A stretch of DNA of 57,522 nucleotides, from positions 24,722-82,243 of the forward strand of contig JAAOMT010000424.1 of assembly GCA_016748015.1 (NCBI GenBank). The letters are read 5' to 3'. Numbering within the stretch: the first letter of the stretch is position 1; each line of letters starts with the position of its first letter. The DNA is from Geosiphon pyriformis (Eukaryota > Glomeromycota > Glomeromycetes > Archaeosporales > Geosiphonaceae). The position numbers and the translations under genes are program-made. This document shows positions 47,826 to 57,522 of this stretch, in pieces. Under the pieces are notes generated by a model that saw only the letters and a program-made list of their open reading frames with translations, was not told the origin of the DNA and did not search any database.

Positions 47826-47844
47826 AGATGTGTATAAGAGACAG
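47826..47844. other. Nextera/Tn5 mosaic end (adapter contamination)
   Basis: AGATGTGTATAAGAGACAG, all 19 bases of the Tn5 mosaic end used in Illumina Nextera libraries. Two further bases (GG at 47824-47825) fit the next adapter bases. Translation gives CLLYTSP on the minus strand and MCIRDR on the plus strand, both familiar artefact peptides. Confidence 0.95.
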
Positions 47845-48060
47845 ATACAATACTGTTTGTCGTTGCATTTCTTGCTTGGATGTTGCCATTTTCGCGCGAG
47901 AATTAAAAAAAAAATTAATAAAATGCACAAAAAAAATATATAAGCCAATAGCCACTTACCTTCGCATTCATTTCCAACTAACCTCGCCACAATCTAACCA
48001 AAATTGGTTAAACTAGATCAAATCTTGTAAGATGCATTTTTTTGTTTGTCCCAGACTGTA

Positions 48061-50480
48061 TTTATTTTTGATTATTTTTAATATTTTTGGGATTTTTGAA
48101 ATTTTTTTATTTTTTTTATAATAGTATTTGATTGGTTATTTATTTTCTTATATAATAATAACAATATTTTTTTTTATAAATAATATTGTTTTATTATAAA
48201 ATAAAAAACTTATAAATTCATTATAATATTTTTTAAATTAACAAGAATTCTTTTAATATTTTAATATTAAATTAGTTTACAAAAAATTATTTTTAATATA
48301 ATTAGATAATATTATTAAATATTCGAATATTTAAGATAAATATTTAAATTATTTACAATTAATTTTTTTTTTTAAAAATAAAACTTAAGATAAATTTTAT
48401 TATATCTTTTTTTGAACAATAATTTACACTTTTTAGATTATTTTTGTTTTAAAAAATAAATTTTAATTTAGCCAAAATAAAAAATATACAAAAATATACA
48501 AAGTTTATAAATGTAAATTATTTTTGAATTGGTTTTATTTTATCAGATTTTTTGCCAAAATTTTTTATTTTTTAAATTAATTATTTAAAAAAATTGTAAG
48601 TTATTATTAGAATACAATTTAGCAAAAAGTTTTTAATATTTTCAAAAAAACTGATTTTTAAGTTTATTTTAAAACAACTTAATTTGAACAAATTTTTATT
48701 AATTATACTAATATCTTAAGATTTTATTTTATTTCAGTTAATTAATAACAAAATAATAGTTTTAATAAAGCAAAATTATATAGTAATTAAGCAAAAATAC
48801 TTAATAATTAAGCTTTAATTTAATTATAATATATTATTTTATAAAATAGATCTAAATTCAAGTAGCATCAGATTAAACAATTATTTTAATTATCAATTTT
48901 ATATATATAAAAATTTGTCATAAAAAAATTATCCATTATGGAATTTCAGACTATTTTAGAATATTTTTGGCTAGTTTACTAATTTGGTTAATAATTAATT
49001 TAATATTTTTTGAATATAAAAAAGAAGACTAACTGAATTTGTTCTTACTTTTTCAAGTAGATTAACACCAGTTATATATTAAAATTTCTTAATTAATTTT
49101 TGCTTTCTTAAAATTGTATTGTTTTTCTAAATATCTTTAATTATAACAGAATTTTAAATGAAATTATTTTTTAAAAGTTTGTTATAATAAAAACTTGAAA
49201 GAAATCAAAAAATAATTTTAAAGTAATAATAAAAAACTATTTTTAAAAAAGCAATTGATTAAATAAATCATTTATTGTATATATATTTTTATTTATAAAC
49301 AAAATTTATATATATTTCAATTCTGAGAACTTGATTAATTAAAACAATATTTTTATGTTATTAAAATTTTTTTGAAATAATTCAGTTAAGTAAGTTATGA
49401 AATAAAGCAAAATTATAATTAATTATTGCATATATCAATTTTACTAATAATAAAATATTATTGGGTATAACTATTAGCATAGAAGCTTAAATGTATAATC
49501 AGATTTGATAATGGTAGACTATTTTTATATAAATAAAAATTCCTCTCTTATCATCAGAAGCTTAGAAAGAAATAAAAAGATTTTTGCTTAAATCTCTGGT
49601 TACGTTCAAGAATATTTTATTTCTTCAATTTTTTAATACTTTATAACATTCGTTACGCAATATTAATTAAACTTTAAAAAGTATCTCAGAAGACTTGTGA
49701 GTTTTGATTTGGGAACTTCTTAATAGATTTTGAATAAGTTTGCGTTCAAATTCAAAAATTATATAAATCTTTTAAGAACACATTTAAATAAGTCACCTGT
49801 AAAATATGAAAAGAACAATAAAAAATATTATCAAAATTTTTTAACAAGAATTGCATTAAACATTGTAATAAATGTTTATTTTGTAAATTAGTTGTTAATA
49901 CAATTTTCGATTCTAAATTTAATATTTAAAAAACTATAAAAACTTGAATTTACTTAAAGAAATTTATATTTTTTATTAAAAAATTAAAAAATTAATAAAA
50001 TTCATAGAAATTAATTTTCCATATCGTATATCTTTAATATTTTCTTTATTGTGTATTCAAAAAAGAAATTAATTATTCTAATATCAAACTATTACATAGA
50101 CAAGTTTGATGAAAACACTGATACAAAATATATCTGATTTCAAAGATCAAATTACAGTCATCAATTGTAGAATTATCGTTCATTAAAAATAAATATAAAC
50201 TAATGATTAATAAAAGTTTAGAAAATTCCTTATCAATCATTTAGTAAAAAGTTTTTTACCAAATATTAGTGTAATTTTACCTTAAACGTTCACAGTTTTT
50301 CACTCCTCAAATTAATTATACATTTCTATAAACAATAAATAATCGAAATTTTATATATTCATTTAATGATTATTAAAGTTGATAATATAATAATTTTCTG
50401 AAAAAGGAAAATTCAAAGTAAAATCATTAAACTTAACCTAAATTTCTGTAATATAAATTTTTACCCCTTTTAATAACCCT
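48061..50480. other. AT-rich intergenic stretch, nothing identified
   Basis: No open frame, no LTR ends and no motif I could match to the elements above. Composition from 48061 to about 49500 resembles the decayed TE zones; after that it is less extreme and resembles gene-flanking DNA. Confidence 0.5.
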
Positions 50481-51517
50481 CTTTCAACGTCTTGATAACT
50501 AATAAATTCTAAATCGGGTTTTATTTAACATTTAGCTGCTTAAATTTTCCTTCTTATCCAATCAACTCACAACAGTCTTAATCTACCCTTGATACTTATT
50601 TATTATCGCAATATTAAAGTTCTAAACTTCACTCCCCAATCGTAGATTTTAAGCCAGATGGGTTAAAAATAAAAAAATCATTTTTTCTAATTATGTTTAA
50701 GTCTAATCTATTTGTCTTTCATATAATTGTGATCTATTTTCTTTTCAGTATATTTGGTTGAATTGTAATTCTTTTTACAAAATTCTTATTTCATCGAGGA
50801 GTTTGTGGTTTTAAGTTCAGCATTTATAAGAAACCAGAAATTTTTAATAATCTAGGAATCAGTTACTTTGAGGGTAAAAACATCGCTTATGCTTTATCCA
50901 TTTTCCATATGAAATCCTTTTTTAGTGTAAATCGCCTTTGCGGTTTTTAAAGATCTTGAAATCCCCTTTATTATGACGGTTCTAAAATAGTGCCAGATCG
51001 CGACAACATAACATGCAATCAACCTTTCCCGCATCGACCAATATCTATCAACTATTTTTTCTACTTCTCCAACTTTATTCTGATCTATCGTTAATCCTTA
51101 CCAGGTTTATTGCAGATCTTCAGTGCATTTCTTGGATTTGCTCGATCGAGTTATTTATCAATCTTTATCAACCTTTTTTTTTGGCTATTTGTTTTTCTGT
51201 GGGCTCATTGTTTGTATGTTTGCAACTGATTAAAAAAAACCTGCTGCATCAGAGTTTTATTAAACTTTGGGTTTCATGTATATATGATGTTGATCTTTTC
51301 TTATGGCAACATCATTTCCTCTAAGATAATGAGTTTTGTTGAACTTTCTATTATTAGTTTACCGCGGAAACATACGTGCCCAAACAAAATATTGCCATTG
51401 TCAAAATATGAACTAGAAACTAATTTTTTATTTGTTGAAAGGTCTCCTCCTTTTCACAGCTGCCTGTTGCCTGTTGTCTTTTCAATTTGTTTGCCGAGTC
51501 CCAATTTATGAACAATA
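50481..51517. other. upstream region of the plus-strand kelch gene
   Basis: Composition is closer to genic DNA. Two short open stretches on the plus strand (51013-51324 and 51284-51511) overlap in different frames and show no domain; they are more likely 5' flank or untranslated leader. No TATA or other element can be fixed with confidence. Confidence 0.4.
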
Positions 51518-53547
51518 ATGTATATTTTCGAAATAATTTCTACACCTTTTCTGGCGTTTCACGTTTATAAAATTTTCGTGCTTTCTCTCTTTATTACCAC
51601 GAGTTCTTATGCATTATACACACCTGGGGCACGTTTTGCACACACAGCAAATTTAATTGACTCGAAAATATATTTTCAAGGGGGAACTTTTTCAGGCAAA
51701 GAATTCTATGGGGACTTCTTTTACGCTGATCTCGCTGGAAATTTCACGCCTTCATCTGATTCATTCACATCTATTGATAAGAATGGCACAGGAAACCCTG
51801 GAATTTCTTGGGGAACATCCGTCACCACAAAGGATGGGGAAATTTTAGTTTTTGGCGGTGTCAAGGTAGATCCAAGCAATATTTTTTCAATTCAAGTCGA
51901 AATTGGTGATGATGTGGGCTTAACTTTTTCTAACCTTTCAAACGTTCACTACAGAAAGATGACTCAGGTAACATAACACTAGCAAAAGGCCTATTCAACA
52001 TTGACTTCCCCAGCAATCGTTCTTGGAATGTCATAGATGTTTCCGGGAATACAGCTCCAGATAGCCGCCGTAACTTTCAAGCAGTGATAAATTCTGTTGA
52101 CGAAATCTTTGTATTTGGTGGCTCCTCCCAAAAATCAACTCTGGCTACGCGAGGAAATCTTGACTATCAAATGTATAAATATAACACAAGAAAGGATTTT
52201 TGGGTAAAGACTCCATGGAATAATCCGAAAAATATTGACACTTCCACTTTGCCTGGGTTTGATTTTACGGCAACCTTTTTGGAGGATGATACTACAATTA
52301 TATTTATTGGGGGAAGAAAGCCGAACGGAAAATTAATGGAAATGAATCAGGTTTGCATTTGACAATAATTTTTCCTTTCCATAATAATTTATTCTTGACC
52401 TTATGTATTTGTTTAATCGACGTTTTTAGCTTTGGCTATATAACACCCAGAGAGGGGAATGGTCTTCACAGGTCGGGATGATTTTGTTTTTCGATCCAAG
52501 ACTTTAAAGTCTTAAATAAATTCCTTCTATTTTATAGAATGTATCTGGTGACACTATAAAACCTCGTGCAGCTCATTCTGCGGTATTAGGTAAGCTTAAG
52601 CGTTTGGAAAGAAATTAATTTATCTCAAAATTATCTTCATCATGATCCTTTCCATTTTTCGGTGATGATCAGCGAAAAATCCCAACCGAATCATTGTGTA
52701 TGGTGGTATTGGTGACTCATCATTGGATACCCAAGACAGCCTCGCGGTTTTGGATATTAACAGTTGGACATGGTCAAATCCATCGGTCAATAATAATAAT
52801 CTTCCCGTCCCATTATATCATACTGCCACATACTTTACAGAATATATGATTGTGACCTTTGGTGAATAATTATCTTAACAATTTTTAACAATTTTTCTTT
52901 TTAACTAACAGAATTTTCAATATTTAGGGTGTGCACCAGCTGGAAACACTTATCAGCCAATTGTCAAAAACCTTATATCCATTCTAGACACATCCAATAA
53001 CACTTATAAATGGGTCAAAAAATACACCGTCCGATCAAATTCCACAACGAACCAAAAACCACAAGTGACCATCACAAACACCATATTAAATCGTCAACGT
53101 CAAAAAGCTAGTCCTTCAAAAATTGGGGGAACAGTGGGTGGTGTCTTATTGCTAATAATAGTTTGTTTCATTGTCTTTTTCTATTGCCGAAAAAAGCAAG
53201 AGAAAGACGTTCATGATCCTGAAAAACCCCTCCGAAATTCACGAGCATTTAATATAAGTTCACCATTTATGGGAAAGAGATTCAGCTCGTCTACTCCCTC
53301 TCGACCTCTTAGACAAATCAGTCAATATTCTAAAGGTTATGAAGGGAGTATTGCCGGTTCTTTTGACAGCCAGGATTTGAATGATATTTATCACAAAGCT
53401 CCTCCTGTCATAACGACTACTTCCGTGGCAGGGCCGAGAATCACTGAGCTGCCGCCGGCACACTCCAAGGATTTCTTTGATCCAGATTTTGGGACAGATT
53501 CACTGGTGACTTCTAATTCTGCTGAATCTTTCCATCATGCTTTATAA
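51518..53547 (+). CDS. kelch-repeat single-pass membrane protein A (548 aa, 6 exons)
   Basis: Model: 51518-51865, 51955-52350, 52430-52471, 52538-52589, 52673-52861, 52928-53547; all introns GT-AG, 66-89 bases. Signal peptide at residues 1-32 (FVLSLFITTSSYA). Kelch blades follow with FGG/YGG turns: IYFQGG, ILVFGG, IFVFGG, IIFIGG, IIVYGG, IVTFG. Then VGGVLLLIIVCFIVFFYC, a transmembrane helix, a basic stop, and a cytoplasmic tail of about 120 residues rich in Ser, Pro and Arg. The first intron (51866-51954) is needed to hold the frame and has a CTAAC branch site. It is paralogous to the convergent gene B. Such kelch proteins are abundant in AM fungi; the ligand is unknown. Confidence 0.88.
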
Positions 53548-54236
53548 TACAGTGTACCAGTAGATTTTATCCTTATATGTTTGATTTAATGATGAGAAAA
53601 TTTTGATTGCTCCAAAGGATAAAATGGATAACCAAAGTTGTATGATGAAACAATACAAATGAAAATTATTGTAACGAGGTAATATTGTCTTTATAAATTG
53701 TGGACAGATTAAGTTTATTGGAGGGGGAGAGCAAAATTTTTTTCTCAACACTCCCATATTTAGTTGCTTCAATATCCGTTAAGCAAAATAATCAGTAATT
53801 TAACGGATTTTCCGGCCAAAATTTTTAGAATAAAACTTTCTATTTCAAAAAGATGAATGACAAATTTCTGAATTGAACAAAAGGCAATGAAATTTTCAAG
53901 AAATATCATCCCAGCATTTTAAAAGATAAATTAAAAGCAAAGAGTTTTAAAAGGAAGGAAAAAAATTTTTAGTTATGTTTTGAAAAACTCGTTTTATAAT
54001 TGAATGAGTTATATTAAGATTGATCATATTTTCTGCTCCCACAGAACAATCGAATAATTCCATTATTTGAAAACAAAACTTGCATAAATTTGGTTAAAAA
54101 TTTTAAAAATGACAATTTATTCAAATATTCTGATATTTGAAAACAAAAGAGAACGGCGCAGGAATATTTTGTGCTTGCAGGTTTCAAACTAGCAATGGTG
54201 TAGGCTATACAAAATGATCTAACAGCTTTAACTAAT
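53548..54236. other. intergenic region between convergent kelch genes
   Basis: Holds the 3' ends of both genes and no open frame. AT-rich, without a repeat or terminator that I can define. A weak tRNA-like string at 54179-54222 was rejected. Confidence 0.5.
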
Positions 54237-55979
54237 TTATATAAACCTCTCCTTAGCCTCTCTATTTATCACTTGCGTAGAATGTCCGTGGCCATTAATC
54301 AAATCGGTTCGCAAATTCACGTGACTTCTGCGTCTGCGCCTAAGCATAATAAAGGCCACGACAATGCCAATAGCAACACCAATCACCACTAAGCCAATTA
54401 CAATATATTTAGTTGATAAGAACTTTGAAGTTTGTTGAGTAGGTTGTGTCTGTACTGGGGCTGTGTCTGTGTCTGTTGGTGTTGAGTTTGAAATGGGGTT
54501 GGTGTCGGAAGAATTATAGCTGGTTACCCAGGTAAATGGGTCTTTGCTGATATCAAGAATCCACAAACTATTGCTACCTTTCATATCTTTATTGTATTGA
54601 CCTATGTACATCAATATTCAATAATTTAGATTTCCCAGAATGAAAATAATTTCAAGTAAATCAGATTTATGAATTAACATACCAAAAGCTACAATCATTA
54701 AATTCTTAAATAAGGTTGCCGAATGATGTCCCGGAATCAAAATCGGTGGATTAATAGTAAGTGGTTGTGACCATGTAAATGTCCTAGTATCGAGAATTAT
54801 GAGGGCATTTGCGGGATTAAGTGGAACTAAGGAAATGCCTCCATATATAATTATACGGTATCCATCTGGTGCTTCAGTGGATAAAAAGAATAGAGTTGAA
54901 AAGTGTAAAACCTAAGGATACATCAACTATTTATTATAGAAAAATAAAATTTTACCAAGAATGGCACTATGAGCTCCTCGATTTTGTATACCTGATAGTC
55001 CTTTTGCGGTCTGTAAATAAATTGAATTATTAGAAAATAGAGAATGAGGTTTCACTTTTTGAAAAATTTACTTACAATGGTACGCCAAGGTGATGAGCTT
55101 TGACTATTATTTATATCATATATTAGAATCTGTCAAATAAATAAACATTTTTTTTTCAAGATTTAATTCACGAAAGTGAAATAAATTTTCAAAATCTTTC
55201 ATTACTCAACTGAATTGATATCAACGTATGTCGCATTATTATCCCATCCTCCAATTATTACAATTTTTGAATCTTGCAACAATGTAGCTGAATAACCAAG
55301 CCTAGTTTCCGGTGCATCTATTGGATTATTCTGTGACCACGCATTGATACTCGAGTCGAAAATATACATTTTCTTATCAAAGTAAGCTGTTAGATTAACC
55401 ATTCCTCCCCAAATATACATTCTTCCTTTATTATCGACAATACTAGGAATGTGTGTCCGATTTATTGGACCATTTTCTTCGTTTATAGATTTAACTAAAG
55501 AAAAATCTGTAGACCTCTTTGTAATGTTTATTGTGAAAAGTAGGGGATTGTCTTGCCAAATTTTCAAGTTATAAAACTACAAAATTTGTTATTTGAAGAT
55601 GTTTTTGATTAATATTGAGATTTTTTCAAAATTAAAACGAAAATGCAGTGCTTACTCTACCACCGAATAAAAGTAACTTTGCACTTCCGTTTTCACTATT
55701 TTCTATCACAATCGATGAAAAATATCGAAGCGGTGGAAAATTATCCAAGCTGTCAATATTTACAAACGGTGGATTAGATGTGGTAAAGTTGACTGAAAGA
55801 TCAAGATAAAAGTATTGGTTCGTTGTTTTATTTCCTCCTCCGAAATAGTAGATTCTATTATCTATTAAATTAGAAGTTTGGCCCCATCTTTCTGATGGAA
55901 TTATGTATGAATTGACAGATTGAATGAAATGGGAAGCGGCTAGGACTAGAAAGAGAACGTATTTTCGAAGTTTTTTCAT
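54237..55979 (-). CDS. kelch-repeat single-pass membrane protein B (450 aa, 6 exons)
   Basis: Model on the minus strand: 55979-55656, 55576-55211, 55129-55076, 55010-54956, 54871-54683, 54601-54237; introns 65-84 bases, GT-AG. Start MKKLRKYVLFLVLAASHF is a signal peptide. Kelch turns: IYYFGG, LLLFGG, MYIWGG, IVIIGG, IIIYGG. A Thr/Pro/Gln-rich stalk is followed by YIVIGLVVIGVAIGIVVAF (transmembrane) and a short Arg-rich tail ending KERFI. The second-exon donor (GTTGAG) is weak and was chosen because it keeps the frame. Intron positions, and a 189-base fifth exon, equal those of gene A, so the two are paralogues placed tail to tail. Confidence 0.87.
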
Positions 55980-56354
55980 CGTGATTATTGAAAATTTTTC
56001 TTTATGAATATTCTTCTTTTCTCAAGATAGCTTTAAATTATGAAAATAGAAACAAAGCTTTAGCAAAGACAAAGGTGAGAATTTGTACTATTCTATTTTG
56101 TGTTAGATGCAAAAGATTTATTTTATGAAAAATTCAGCTTAAAAGGCTTGCGGGGGGAAACACGAAAGTTCTATTATAAATGTATATCCTTCATTTTGTA
56201 TGTAATAGGTAAGGCAGAGATCTCAAAAAGAATATTCTTATAGTGGAATGTTTAAAAATTCTTATCGGTTTATATTTTTAACTTGCTTTTTAAGACGAAT
56301 TTCTATTATAGTTACCCAATTACCTAATAATACAGCTGGTACTTGTTTCTTTCG
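55980..56354. other. upstream region of kelch gene B
   Basis: Likely 5' flank of gene B (minus strand). No defined promoter element. An open plus-strand stretch at 56248-56442 is antisense to the transposase fragment and is not a gene. Confidence 0.4.
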
Positions 56355-56749
56355 TCAGGCCGGACTACTCGTCAACCATAGAATTTCGATATTTTTTTGC
56401 CCAAGTGACTCGGCGTTTTTTGTACGTAGGTGCAAACCGTAGTTTTTTGCGTTTATTAATTCATGCTGCTGGAGTATAAGCCATACACTTTCCACTAATA
56501 AATGGACTCCTAGGCCAGTTTGTTGTTGGGTTTCAACGGTGGCGAAGATTTTCGGCGTTGCATTCATAATGATCGTGGGCGGTCAGGTTTTGGTGTGTCA
56601 TTGAGGCTCCTGGTTTCTTCTTTATTTTTACAGATGCTTAAGATCGAAGCAACGGCTACCTGCTCTATTGCAGCGATTTCGCAGATTGTATATGCTTCTT
56701 CTTGTAGTCTATATATTCGCTTGCGTTTTTCTTGTGGAAATCGAGGCAT
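56355..56749 (-). pseudogene. Tc1-type transposase N-terminal fragment
   Basis: Starts MPRFPQEKRKRIYRLQEEA, then YTICEIAAIEQVAVASILSI, a helix-turn-helix of the Tc1/mariner paired-like DNA-binding domain, then the NDTPKPDRPRSL linker (family GRPRKL). After a frameshift near 56566, VESVWLILQQHELINAKNY matches the second helix-turn-helix (VRRRL...GL). The DDE catalytic part is missing. It is not the same copy as the element at 47243, and no terminal repeats were found. Confidence 0.7.
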
Positions 56750-56771
56750 TGAAATAGAAAGAGTTGATTAA

Positions 56772-57522
56772 CAATGTTGTGTGAGATGAAAAAAATTATT
56801 CTATTTATATTTAAAGCATCTATTTTTATCTTTAGGTCATTTCGTTTGCTATAATTAACTGAACGCGGTAAAGATTTTAAATAGCAAAATTTTTAATTTT
56901 AACCTAACGGTTTAGAGAAAAAGAAATAAAAGCTACGTTTAATTTCTCGCCTTTTTTTCGTGTTCAGTTTCTTTTATGAGAGACTGTAAATCAATGAGTC
57001 ATTTATGGGCATTCTCCATGGCAACCAAGCCGCAAATATTTTCGCCAAATCACTGAGAAAGCAATGAGTATAATAGCTAAGGGCTTAGGATTTTGTAAAA
57101 GCCACACAATAAAAAGAATATAAAGTGTGAAGCCATCTGTTTCCTAAATAAGTTTAATCTCTTTATTAGGTCACTAAATATCTCAAGCCTAATTATTCAA
57201 TTTTTATTAAAAGATATCTATATCGCGTTTAACAAAAGATAAGTCACAGAAACTGTTAACGGGCTTATGAACCATATTTCATTTTTATAATTGTTGAAAC
57301 GTTTCTACATAAATATTGTCGGTTTGAATTAACATTAATATTTTTGATTCACATACAATGAAATCCTATTTTCGTATTGAGTTTCTCAACTAAAAATTTA
57401 AAGAAACCTTTTTTTTAAAAAATCTACTATAAAAAACAAAGGCTATTTTGAATATAGCTATTTTTATTTTGAAATCGAATTTCAGAATAAACAGGTTTTA
57501 AAATTTCTATTTGGCAAAAAAA
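56772..57522. other. non-coding right end of window
   Basis: No open frame of note and no recognised element on either strand. Moderately AT-rich. Confidence 0.5.

Larger units (their letters stand above)
47243..48058 (-). mobile_element. Tc1/mariner element with artefactual internal join
   Basis: Terminal inverted repeats CAGTGTGGGACAAA (47243) and CAGTCTGGGACAAA (reverse complement of 48045-48058), flanked by TA at 47241-47242 and 48059-48060. At 816 bp it is much shorter than the usual 1.3-1.6 kb. The interior contains a Nextera mosaic-end sequence at 47826-47844, so about half the transposase is missing at an artificial junction. Confidence 0.9.

Noticed and set aside
47768-48016. Plus-strand gene with MCIRDR motif
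   Set aside because: The motif is translated adapter sequence and the frame is antisense to the transposase.
51013-51511. Small genes upstream of kelch gene A
   Set aside because: Short overlapping frames, low-complexity hydrophobic translations, no domain and no intron logic.
51866-51954. Frameshift mutation in kelch gene A
   Set aside because: An 89-base GT-AG intron with a CTAAC branch site at this place restores the frame and matches the first intron position of gene B.
54179-54222. tRNA-like A and B box strings on the minus strand (SINE or tRNA relic)
   Set aside because: The distance between the boxes is too short for a tRNA, no cloverleaf can be drawn, and box matches include changes at key bases.

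Overview
The window looks like nuclear DNA of an arbuscular mycorrhizal fungus (Glomeromycotina, Rhizophagus-like). This is inferred from very AT-rich spacers, short-intron kelch-repeat membrane protein genes, and a LINE whose ORF1/ORF2 proteins I recognise as the type common in that group. No database search was run.

Layout: 1-700 is a 100-bp satellite. 1165-1890 is a broken class-3 lipase gene on the minus strand. 1890-9840 is a heavily decayed mosaic with almost no open frames, but protein fingerprints can still be read: a Ty3/gypsy gag remnant, a minus-strand LINE 3' end, a second gypsy RT, an inverted solo LTR, and a third gypsy copy with gag, protease, Cys-rich module and dUTPase.

9841-46288 is a nest of insertions. 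An old decayed LINE (about 9841-10529, 34851-36680 and 45298-45456) holds a younger LINE (about 10530-34850). Inside the younger LINE's ORF1 sit two LTR retrotransposons: G1 (10873-18647, TSD GTAG) and G2 (19195-29038, TSD GTGG). Removing them leaves the LINE ORF1 in frame at both junctions. The 3' part of the old LINE holds G3 (36681-45293), a sister copy of G1, which itself holds a solo LTR (39908-40760). A second solo LTR of that family lies at 45457-46288.

G1/G3 encode gag, then a -1 frameshift site (T TTA AAC directly before the gag stop), then protease, a Cys-rich module, RT and RNase H, then integrase, then an unidentified extra frame that runs across the polypurine tract into the 3' LTR. 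G2 encodes one long gag-pol frame with a five-motif dUTPase between protease and RT, and an intact extra frame in the same 3' position. Most coding copies are inactivated by C-to-T / G-to-A type changes, mainly Trp and Gln codons turned into stops.

47243-48058 is a Tc1/mariner element whose middle is replaced by a Nextera (Tn5 mosaic end) adapter sequence, that is, an assembly or library artefact. 51518-55979 is the only clear host-gene region: two convergent kelch-repeat single-pass membrane protein genes, each modelled with six exons. 56355-56749 is a Tc1 transposase N-terminal fragment. The remaining sequence has no feature I can support.
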